A DNA stretch of 7,578 nucleotides from Victivallales bacterium (lineage in GTDB: Bacteria; Verrucomicrobiota; Lentisphaeria; Oligosphaerales; Oligosphaeraceae): the NCBI GenBank assembly GCA_017963875.1, contig JAGCTA010000298.1, positions 1 through 7,578 of the forward strand, written 5' to 3'. This document shows positions 1-5,558 of the stretch, one piece after another. Below the pieces are notes generated by a model, which was not told the DNA's origin, did not search any database, and worked only from the letters and a program-made list of their open reading frames with translations. The position numbers and the translations under genes are program-made. The first letter of the stretch is position 1, and each line of letters opens with the position of its first letter.

Positions 1-1
1 C

Positions 2-1540
2 ATGTTTCTTGTCAACAGAAGCAAGAAGGCGCGGAGCGAGGAGAACTTCGCAGGGGATGTGTCTGACCTTGACGGCAAGAAGCACACGACGCCTGGATTC
101 GTCATCCAGGACAACGGCAAGCCGATTTCACCAGAGGGCGGTCTCCATGTCCATACTCCAAGTTCAGACCAAACGGGAAAACGATTCTTTGCCGTTGTCT
201 GCAAAAACGACGGTAAGACGATTGGATTTGCCGCAACAGATGCCCCTATCGATGTTGTCGCGGCACCGATTCAGCCGATTCGCCTTAATACGACGGACTG
301 GAAACGCGATTCCTGCAAGGGATTGCCGCTTGTCGTAATGCTGCATGGTCGTGGCGGCGGCGTCGGAGTCAATTCCAACGGCAATCCAGTTGGAACACAT
401 CTTTTGTTTGGCGACAAGTCCGTCGCCTGGCGCGAAGGCATTCCATTCAAGTTCAGCCTTTTCAGGCGAAACAACGATTATGTGGAAATGAAGTTGAATG
501 ACAGAGTATGGATTGGGCGCATCATGGGCAATGACGAACGCACGGATGCCCGCGACCAGGTACCCGCGATTTCCACTTTCTGGTATGGCTATAATCCAAA
601 TATCGCTACTTCAATTAAAGGGCCGAATTTCGTGTGCGACAATTACACGGAACGGCTCATTCTTGCGCTTGTCCATTGGGCGCAGGATTATCTTGGCACA
701 GACAAAAACAGGACTTATCTGACAGGCGGTTCGATGGGCGGCACGGGAAGTGTCCAGTTGGCAACCCATTTCCCGAATGAGTTTGCCGCCGTCGCCGCGC
801 ATGTTCCAATCTACAGTTATACTTTCAAGCGTGCGAAGGTCAATAATTTTACGTCCGTTGCACGCATCATCTGCACGACGGGACGCTTCACGGAAAAGGA
901 TACTCCGACGTTGCCAGATGGAACGCCGCTCCTCGATGCACTTAATGGAGCACGCAATATCGCCCATCCAGAAATCGATTTCCCTCCCATTCTTGCGACG
1001 AATGGACGCATGGATGCTTCCATGCCATGGGAAAACAACCCGCCGTTTTTCAAAGCGGCGCAGGAGGCACGGCAGTCTTTGAGTGTCTGCTGGAACAACG
1101 GCGACCATGGGTCCTGTGGAAAAATGCTTCCGCCTGACATGAAATGCATCGTTGACAATTCGCTTCTGCGTTATCGCTTGGATATGTGCTTCCCCGCATT
1201 CACAAACAGCAGCACCGACCGAAACTACGGCAATGGCGATCCCGCCGACGGTGATATTGATGGCTGGCTAAGCAGAGGGTATTCTTGGACCGTCATCCAG
1301 GATACGCCGACATGTCTTGAACTGGATATATCGACTTCATTCCAAGGCATTTCCTATCCCGTGACAACCGACATCACCTTCAGAAGACGCCAGCAATTCA
1401 AGCCTAATCGGGGGGAAACGATTGTAGCGAAGATTGGCGATGAAACACGTCAGATTGCGTTGGATGATTTCGGACTGCTGACTCTTAACCAAGTGAAGTT
1501 CCTGAATGGCGCCCCCTTGAAAATCGTTTTCAAACGCTGA
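2..1540 (+). CDS. Secreted-type alpha/beta hydrolase (esterase-like), probably 5'-partial
   Basis: Likely a carboxylesterase or feruloyl/acetyl-xylan-esterase-like enzyme of the alpha/beta hydrolase fold; the substrate is not determinable. Numbered from the ATG at 2, the core starts at a hydrophobic strand ending in an oxyanion-type HGRGGG (115-120). The nucleophile elbow is TGGSMGG with Ser244. Candidate acid and base are Asp338 in NGRMD and His369 in GDHG, so a full Ser-Asp-His triad is present in the right order. About 120 residues separate the HG motif from the Ser elbow, longer than in a minimal hydrolase, so a lid or inserted domain is likely. Residues 1-100 look like the end of a beta-rich domain, and about 395-512 form a beta-rich C-terminal domain containing NGDPADGDIDGW. 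No signal peptide is visible and the reading frame is open to the window edge, so the true start probably lies upstream and the ATG at 2 is only the first in-frame Met. It ends with TGA, 68 bases before the tRNA. Family confident, activity inferred. Confidence 0.85.
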   Translation: MFLVNRSKKARSEENFAGDVSDLDGKKHTTPGFVIQDNGKPISPEGGLHVHTPSSDQTGKRFFAVVCKNDGKTIGFAATDAPIDVVAAPIQPIRLNTTDWKRDSCKGLPLVVMLHGRGGGVGVNSNGNPVGTHLLFGDKSVAWREGIPFKFSLFRRNNDYVEMKLNDRVWIGRIMGNDERTDARDQVPAISTFWYGYNPNIATSIKGPNFVCDNYTERLILALVHWAQDYLGTDKNRTYLTGGSMGGTGSVQLATHFPNEFAAVAAHVPIYSYTFKRAKVNNFTSVARIICTTGRFTEKDTPTLPDGTPLLDALNGARNIAHPEIDFPPILATNGRMDASMPWENNPPFFKAAQEARQSLSVCWNNGDHGSCGKMLPPDMKCIVDNSLLRYRLDMCFPAFTNSSTDRNYGNGDPADGDIDGWLSRGYSWTVIQDTPTCLELDISTSFQGISYPVTTDITFRRRQQFKPNRGETIVAKIGDETRQIALDDFGLLTLNQVKFLNGAPLKIVFKR

Positions 1541-1567
1541 TTTCTCATGAAAAAAAGCAGTTGCAAG

Positions 1568-1595
1568 TTGCAAAAGTCCTGAGGGACGATACATT
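1568..1595 (+). promoter_or_regulatory. Possible sigma-70-like promoter for tRNA-Leu
   Basis: A -35-like TTGCAA (1568-1573) and a -10-like TACATT (1590-1595) are separated by 16 bases. Transcription would start a few bases before the tRNA at 1609. TTGCAA also occurs at 1561-1566 as a direct repeat, giving an alternative but too distant -35. Each box matches four of six consensus bases, so this is only plausible; readthrough from the hydrolase gene is an alternative, since no terminator is visible between them. Confidence 0.35.
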
Positions 1596-1608
1596 AATTG
1601 CATCTTTG

Positions 1609-1695
1609 GCCAGAGTGGTGGAATCGGTATACACAAGAGACTTAAAATCTCTCGGCAGCAATGCCTTACGGGTTCGAGTCCCGTCTCTGGTACCA
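1609..1695 (+). tRNA. tRNA-Leu, anticodon UAA
   Basis: The 87 bases fold as a class II tRNA. The acceptor stem pairs GCCAGAG (1609-1615) with CTCTGGT (1685-1691), the first pair being G-U. The discriminator is A1692 and CCA (1693-1695) is encoded. The D arm carries the invariant GG at 1626-1627. The anticodon stem AGAGA/TCTCT (1636-1640/1648-1652) closes a seven-base loop with TAA at 1643-1645, preceded by T and followed by two A. The long variable arm forms a GGCA/TGCC stem (1654-1657/1662-1665). The T arm is ACGGG-TTCGAGT-CCCGT (1668-1684). The long variable arm, anticodon and A discriminator identify leucine; it reads UUA and, by wobble, UUG. Confidence 0.97.
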
Positions 1696-1701
1696 ACTTT
1701 T

Positions 1702-1748
1702 AGCCTGTTTGCGTTATTCGTAAACAGGCTGTTTTGTAGTCTTTTTTT
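1702..1748 (+). terminator. Intrinsic terminator after tRNA-Leu
   Basis: AGCCTGTTT (1702-1710) pairs perfectly with AAACAGGCT (1722-1730). The stem extends inward by GCG/CGT (one G-U pair) to a five-base TTATT loop, making a 12-pair stem. A T-rich tail follows: GTTTT, then seven T at 1742-1748. It lies six bases after the CCA end, as expected for tRNA termination, and separates the tRNA from the flippase gene. Confidence 0.85.
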
Positions 1749-1831
1749 GTAATCTTATCTCACCCATGGCTCAATTTTGGGTAGAGTCATGGTATTTCAA
1801 CACCATCAAACGGCATTTTGCCATCGGATAA

Positions 1832-3367
1832 ATGAAACTTGATTTTATAGCGAATACGAAAAGGAACATGGTTGCATCATTTTGCAACAATTGTGTTAGG
1901 ATGTTTGTCCCCTTTTTGAGGAAAACGCTTTTCATGTGGGTGCTTGGCCCAGAGTATTTGGGGTTGAACGGTTTGTTATACGCCATCATAGGGATGCTCA
2001 TGCTGGCGGAATTCGGTTTTGGAACGGCGATTATCTGCTATATGTTCAAGCCTGTTGCAGATGATGACAAGGATCTTCTGTGCGCCTATCTGAATTTCTA
2101 TCGTTCTGTGTATAGGTGCGTCGGTTCGGCCATTTTTGTTATTGGACTGTGTCTCATGCCTTTCCTTCCACGTCTGATTCATGGGAACATTCCCGCTGAT
2201 GTAAATTTATATATTGCTTATTTTTTGCATTTGATGAATACATCTGTCAGTTATTTTCTTTTCGCATATCGTGGATCCATACTAGGTGCGCACCACAGAA
2301 ATGACGTGTCGCAATACATCACCATGTTCACAAGCATCTTGGAAATTGTAGTTCTGGCAATGGTTTTGTACTTTACGCATAATTATTATCATTATGTCAT
2401 TATCACCATTGCTTTTACCGTCATCAACAACCTGCTTTTGGTCTATGCGACAAGAAAAATGTTCCCTGATATCGTACCATACGGGAAATTACCTAAGGCG
2501 GAATTCAAACGGGTGGTGTCTGATGTCAAGGCGATTTTCATGCACAAAATCGGTGCTGTGGTTTCTGGGCACTTCGACAATCTCATCATTTCAGCCTTTT
2601 TGGGGCTGACGGCTGTCGCCGCTTTCAACAATTACCATAGCATATCCTTGGCGGTGGGTGGAGTTATATCATCGTGCTGCTATTCAATGATCGGGGGATT
2701 CGGCAACAAAATCTATACGGAATCGAAGGAGGAGAATTTCCGTCTCCTTATGAAGGTAAATCGGTTGCTCATGTGTGCCATATTGTGGTGCGCTGCAATG
2801 CAAATATCAATTTTCCAGCCTTTTATGGCATTATGGACTCGTGGGGAAGCATCTCTTATAAGACATTTTCTCACACCGTTTCTCATAGTCATCTGGTTCT
2901 ATGAAAAACAGTCTCGCGAAACGTTGCGGATGTTCAAGAATGCTGCGTCGCTATGGCAGCAGGACCGATGGAAAGCAGTAATCGCAAGTTTGCTGAATCT
3001 GGCATTGAATTTTACGTTTGTCTTTCTGTTTCCTGATGGCTATAAACTTGATGGCGTGATACTTGCGACTCTTCTTTCTGATATCCTCGTTCAGATGCCA
3101 TGGGAATCCTACGCCGTTTTCTCTGCGTTTTTTGACAAGGAGAAGGCATGGAAGTACTGGCGAAACCAAATCGTCTATGTAATGCTTTTCGTGAGTGTTT
3201 GCACGTTGGCTTGGTTTGGTGCTTATCTCATTCCATTAGAAGGAATTGCGGGGCTTGTCGTGAAAGGCATAGTATCTGCGATCATTTCTTTCTGCTTTGT
3301 TTTGGCTATTTTCCGCAATGATGTCATTGAAATGCTGAAGACAGTGCTGAAGCGGAAAAAGTCATGA
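1832..3367 (+). CDS. Wzx/MATE-like polysaccharide flippase (oligosaccharide transporter)
   Basis: Integral inner-membrane protein of 511 residues, the usual length for polysaccharide flippases of the MOP/MVF superfamily, which move lipid-linked oligosaccharides across the membrane for capsule, O-antigen or exopolysaccharide assembly. The start resembles family members: a basic amphipathic N-terminus, then FLRKTLFMWVLGPEYLGLNGL (written in parts: FLRKTLF at 28-34, LGPEYLGLNGL at 38-48) and the segment LAEFGFGTAI (58-67). About twelve hydrophobic segments can be picked out, for example near 48-70, 97-113, 125-145, 163-182, 187-206, 312-330, 345-357, 382-400, 405-420, 447-465 and 472-494. The tail is highly basic (KRKK). 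No strong Shine-Dalgarno sequence precedes the ATG. The gene is AT-rich compared with the minus-strand genes to its right and has no glycosyltransferase, polymerase or chain-length gene beside it. An alternative would be another MOP-family exporter. Family confident, substrate unknown. Confidence 0.85.
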   Translation: MKLDFIANTKRNMVASFCNNCVRMFVPFLRKTLFMWVLGPEYLGLNGLLYAIIGMLMLAEFGFGTAIICYMFKPVADDDKDLLCAYLNFYRSVYRCVGSAIFVIGLCLMPFLPRLIHGNIPADVNLYIAYFLHLMNTSVSYFLFAYRGSILGAHHRNDVSQYITMFTSILEIVVLAMVLYFTHNYYHYVIITIAFTVINNLLLVYATRKMFPDIVPYGKLPKAEFKRVVSDVKAIFMHKIGAVVSGHFDNLIISAFLGLTAVAAFNNYHSISLAVGGVISSCCYSMIGGFGNKIYTESKEENFRLLMKVNRLLMCAILWCAAMQISIFQPFMALWTRGEASLIRHFLTPFLIVIWFYEKQSRETLRMFKNAASLWQQDRWKAVIASLLNLALNFTFVFLFPDGYKLDGVILATLLSDILVQMPWESYAVFSAFFDKEKAWKYWRNQIVYVMLFVSVCTLAWFGAYLIPLEGIAGLVVKGIVSAIISFCFVLAIFRNDVIEMLKTVLKRKKS

Positions 3368-3389
3368 TGCTTAGGTGACCACCTGGATA

Positions 3390-4511
3390 TTATCTGAACG
3401 GCGAGGTCCTGTCCACAAGCGGGAGGGGAATTCGTTGATGTCTTAATTCGGATTCATACATCCCGTTGATGAGTTCCATGGTGACAGTGGCTTCGGACGC
3501 GCTTGCGACTGGCTCGCGTTGTTCCTCGATCGCCTGGACGAGATCCCATGCGGCAAAGCGGTTGTTGATGATGAAGTACCTGTTGACTCCTGAATCGGGC
3601 ATCAGTGTAAAATCAAGCGGCACTGCTCCTGGAATTTCACGCGTCTCATTTAACGGAATGTCTTCATAATGTGCCTCGTCCTCAGGCGGGTAGGGCGACG
3701 GTGTGAAGCGTAGTGCGCGGACACTGTCGTATCTCATGCTCAGGCAACCTTCTGTACCTGCAATGGTCACGCCCATGCGGACGGTTTCCTTGAAAAGACC
3801 ACGCCGTGATTCGAAGATCCCTCGGACGCCTTCAGGAAAGGCGAATGTGCTGAACAAGTCCGTCCCTGCCACGATGCCAAGCGGCTCCGTGGTTTCCATG
3901 CGGTCTGTCCGTTTGAGCGGAGCACCTTCTTGCGTAATCTCGGCATAGACGGATGTCGGATGGCCGAAAAGGAAACAGCCAACATCAAGGATGTGCGTCC
4001 CAAGGACAAGAAGGTCTTCGCCTCCGCCGCGGTTGTCCTCTTTCCCACGGCCATAGAAGGTTAGCGGACGGCCGATTTTCCCTTGCTGTATTAGTTCTTT
4101 CATTGTCTTGAATACGAGCGCATAGCGTGCAAGATGCGCCACGCAGACAAAACAGTGGTTTTCACGGGCAAGTCGGACGATTTCATCGGCTTCCTCCAGC
4201 GTTGAGACCAATGGTTTTTCGCAGAAAACGCTGATACCTCTGCGCAACGCGGCGCAAATGACTTCAAAATGGTCTCCAGGCAGACGCGAGCAGACATCGA
4301 TGATGTCAAGTTGCTCATGCTCAAGCATATCCTGCCATGTCGCATAGTGGCGCTTCGCGTCCATTCTGTCCATGCGTTCGGCGAGTTTATCGGTATTTGA
4401 ATCGGCCAACGCGGCGATTTCGACTTCAGGGAGTCCTTTGAACGCGAAATGCGTGCCGTGTCCGCCGCGCCCTGCGATGGTCGTGTCATAGACGATGCCA
4501 ACGGTCCTCAT
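3390..4511 (-). CDS. Gfo/Idh/MocA family NAD(P)-dependent oxidoreductase
   Basis: Predicted cytoplasmic sugar, sugar-acid or cyclitol dehydrogenase of 373 residues, typical length for the family. The N-terminal Rossmann part opens with VGIVYD and a glycine cluster at AGRGGHGTH (13-21), a variant of the usual GxGxxG. A strand ending ALADSN (34-39) suits NAD(H) binding. The family signature CEKPL is at 97-101, with catalytic Lys99. The C-terminal beta-sheet domain contains GTHILDVGCFLFG (171-183), where His173 and Asp176 correspond to the usual substrate-site H/D. The ATG overlaps the stop of the upstream SDR gene (ATGA), so the two are very likely one operon and translationally coupled. A good ribosome site fixes this start. 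The 3' end faces the flippase gene across 22 bases. The family is clear; whether it oxidises inositol, a hexose derivative or a uronate cannot be told. Confidence 0.93.
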   Translation of the reverse strand: MRTVGIVYDTTIAGRGGHGTHFAFKGLPEVEIAALADSNTDKLAERMDRMDAKRHYATWQDMLEHEQLDIIDVCSRLPGDHFEVICAALRRGISVFCEKPLVSTLEEADEIVRLARENHCFVCVAHLARYALVFKTMKELIQQGKIGRPLTFYGRGKEDNRGGGEDLLVLGTHILDVGCFLFGHPTSVYAEITQEGAPLKRTDRMETTEPLGIVAGTDLFSTFAFPEGVRGIFESRRGLFKETVRMGVTIAGTEGCLSMRYDSVRALRFTPSPYPPEDEAHYEDIPLNETREIPGAVPLDFTLMPDSGVNRYFIINNRFAAWDLVQAIEEQREPVASASEATVTMELINGMYESELRHQRIPLPLVDRTSPFR

Positions 4512-5335
4512 GCTTTGGTTTCTCCTTCCTGTTTTGCAAAGAGTTCCTCTCGCCCCGCCTGTGAGGTCGGGCCAAGCGCACGGCCACCATCGACGAGGAA
4601 ATCCTCTCCAGTGATGTATCCAGCATCATCTGACGCGAGAAATGCCACGAGCGCGGCGATGTCCTGGGGCTTTCCCGTGTGTCCAAGCCAATTGCCATTA
4701 GTGGGGTGTGTCTGGCAGTCCTGCGGCAATGTCCCGTCCGCATTCGGTCTCATCCGTTCAATGAGACCAGGCGAGATGCTGTTGACTGTGATTCCGCACT
4801 GCCCGACTTCCATGGCGAGCGTCCTTGTGAAGCCGATGATTCCTGCCTTGGCAGCAGAGTAGTCCGCCCAACCAGGCAACCCGCATCTTCCTGCAATCGA
4901 GGCGGTATTGATGATTCGCCCATAGCCTGCGGCCATCATGTAGGGCAAAACCGCGCGGACACAGCGCATCGTGCCTAGAACGTTGAGGTTGAAGACAAAC
5001 TGCCACGTGCTTTCCTCTGACTGAAGGAAATCCGTCCGCTTGTTGATGAGTTGCGCACTGCCGCCTGCATTGTTCACAAGGACATCAATGCGGCCAGTTC
5101 TTTGGAAGATGTCCGCGATGACTGCGGCAACCGCCGTCTCATTCTGGCAGACATCCATGCCGATGCCAATTGCCTCATGGCCAATGGCAACCAATTCGTT
5201 TGCGACGGCATTCGCACGCTCAAGTGTCATATCGGTCACGACGACATAGAAGCCGTCTTGGGCGAGCCGACGGCAGATGGCGAGGCCGATGCCTCCACCA
5301 GCGCCTGTGATGATGGCAACTCTTTTTGATTGCAT
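4508..5335 (-). CDS. Short-chain dehydrogenase/reductase (classical SDR)
   Basis: A 275-residue NAD(P)-dependent oxidoreductase, probably acting on a sugar, polyol or keto-sugar in the cytoplasm. All classical SDR motifs are present: cofactor loop TGAGGGIG (10-17), Asp35 at the end of the second strand (favouring NAD over NADP), NNAGG (88-92), catalytic Asn118 in NVLG, Ser146, and YSAAK with Tyr159 and Lys163. SPG (188-190) and a GEDFLVDGG ending near 250 are also typical. A segment rich in polar residues (about 194-215) after the SPG is the substrate lid and slightly longer than usual. About 20 residues follow the conserved VDGG end. GGAG at 5350-5347 lies 11 bases before the ATG. The gene ends with a TGA overlapping the ATG of the Gfo/Idh/MocA gene, and 214 bases with three hairpins separate it from the beta-helix gene upstream. 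Family certain; resembling FabG or glucose dehydrogenase does not establish substrate. Confidence 0.94.
   Translation of the reverse strand: MQSKRVAIITGAGGGIGLAICRRLAQDGFYVVVTDMTLERANAVANELVAIGHEAIGIGMDVCQNETAVAAVIADIFQRTGRIDVLVNNAGGSAQLINKRTDFLQSEESTWQFVFNLNVLGTMRCVRAVLPYMMAAGYGRIINTASIAGRCGLPGWADYSAAKAGIIGFTRTLAMEVGQCGITVNSISPGLIERMRPNADGTLPQDCQTHPTNGNWLGHTGKPQDIAALVAFLASDDAGYITGEDFLVDGGRALGPTSQAGREELFAKQEGETKA
4521..4530 (-). promoter_or_regulatory. Ribosome binding site of the Gfo/Idh/MocA gene
   Basis: On the minus strand AGGAAGGAGA lies nine bases before the ATG at 4511. It sits inside the last codons of the SDR gene, supporting this start and reinitiation or coupling at the ATGA overlap. 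Confidence 0.75.
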
Positions 5336-5362
5336 AACACTTTATTCTCCAAGTGGTTAGTT

Positions 5363-5379
5363 CGACCTCTTCGAGGTCG
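5363..5379 (-). repeat. Hairpin A, copy 1 of a twin palindrome
   Basis: Seven-base arms CGACCTC and GAGGTCG surround a three-base loop, GAA on the minus strand. It lies 12 bases upstream of the GGAG ribosome site of the SDR gene, so if transcribed it would sit in that gene's 5' leader. A near-identical copy is at 5441-5457. Confidence 0.8.
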
Positions 5380-5400
5380 GATATCTGTAGTGTTTCTATC

Positions 5401-5429
5401 CCCCAGGTTTCGCTTCGCTCAACCTGGGG
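5401..5429 (-). repeat. Hairpin B, central long palindrome
   Basis: Nine-base perfect arms CCCCAGGTT and AACCTGGGG. Read on the minus strand, the 11 bases between them are GA, GCGAAGC, GA. They can form a tandem G-A mismatch step capped by a GC-GAA-GC mini-hairpin, so the whole 29 bases can be structured. No T-run follows on either strand, so it is not a canonical intrinsic terminator. It may be a REP-type palindrome or an mRNA stability element. Confidence 0.8.
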
Positions 5430-5440
5430 TTACTGTTATT

Positions 5441-5457
5441 TGACCTCTTCGAGGTCA
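5441..5457 (-). repeat. Hairpin C, copy 2 of the twin palindrome
   Basis: Arms TGACCTC and GAGGTCA around the same three-base loop as hairpin A. It differs from copy 1 only at the outermost position on each side, where a C-G pair is replaced by T-A, so pairing is kept. It flanks hairpin B on the side of the beta-helix gene. Confidence 0.8.
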
Positions 5458-5533
5458 TTGAAAACAAACTAGTTATGCTTAAAATTCCTTCGGTTTGCCA
5501 TACGTCGTTTTCCTATTGTCTTTGGCTTTTTTT

Positions 5534-5558
5534 GTGAAATGGGTAGGGGTCATTTCAC
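5534..5558 (-). other. Inverted repeat spanning the stop codon of the beta-helix gene
   Basis: GTGAAATG (5534-5541) and CATTTCAC (5551-5558) are perfect eight-base arms with a nine-base spacer. The upstream arm, read on the minus strand, contains the last codons and most of the TGA stop (5552-5550) of the beta-helix gene. On the minus strand it is followed by a run of A, not T, so it is not a standard intrinsic terminator. It could act on mRNA 3'-end stability, or be chance. Confidence 0.5.

Noticed and set aside
611..1108. A 165-codon open frame antisense to the hydrolase, plus other long antisense frames, e.g. 1337-1696 minus, 4449-4862 plus, 6136-6606 plus and 6616-7065 plus
   Set aside because: They lie opposite or across genes with clear family motifs, show no recognisable domain themselves, and are rich in residues expected from out-of-frame reading of coding DNA.
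1609..1695. Attachment site of an integrated element at tRNA-Leu
   Set aside because: I found no second copy of the tRNA 3' end and no integrase gene in the window; only the AT-rich flippase hints at transfer.
1749..1831. Promoter or riboswitch before the flippase gene
   Set aside because: No convincing -35/-10 pair or conserved aptamer fold was visible; only short chance-level repeats such as GGCA-TTT-TGCC at 1812-1822.
3368..3389. Bidirectional terminator between the convergent flippase and Gfo/Idh/MocA genes
   Set aside because: Only a short AGGT/ACCT repeat around GACC is present, with no T-run on either side; too weak to call.
5402..5431. Possible short peptide PRFRFAQPGV across hairpin B
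   Set aside because: It is just the in-frame reading of the palindrome, with no start codon or ribosome site in support.
5521..5558. Intrinsic terminator for the beta-helix gene formed by the GTGAAATG/CATTTCAC hairpin and the neighbouring T-run
   Set aside because: The T-run lies on the plus strand, so the minus-strand transcript has A residues after the stem; the polarity is wrong.
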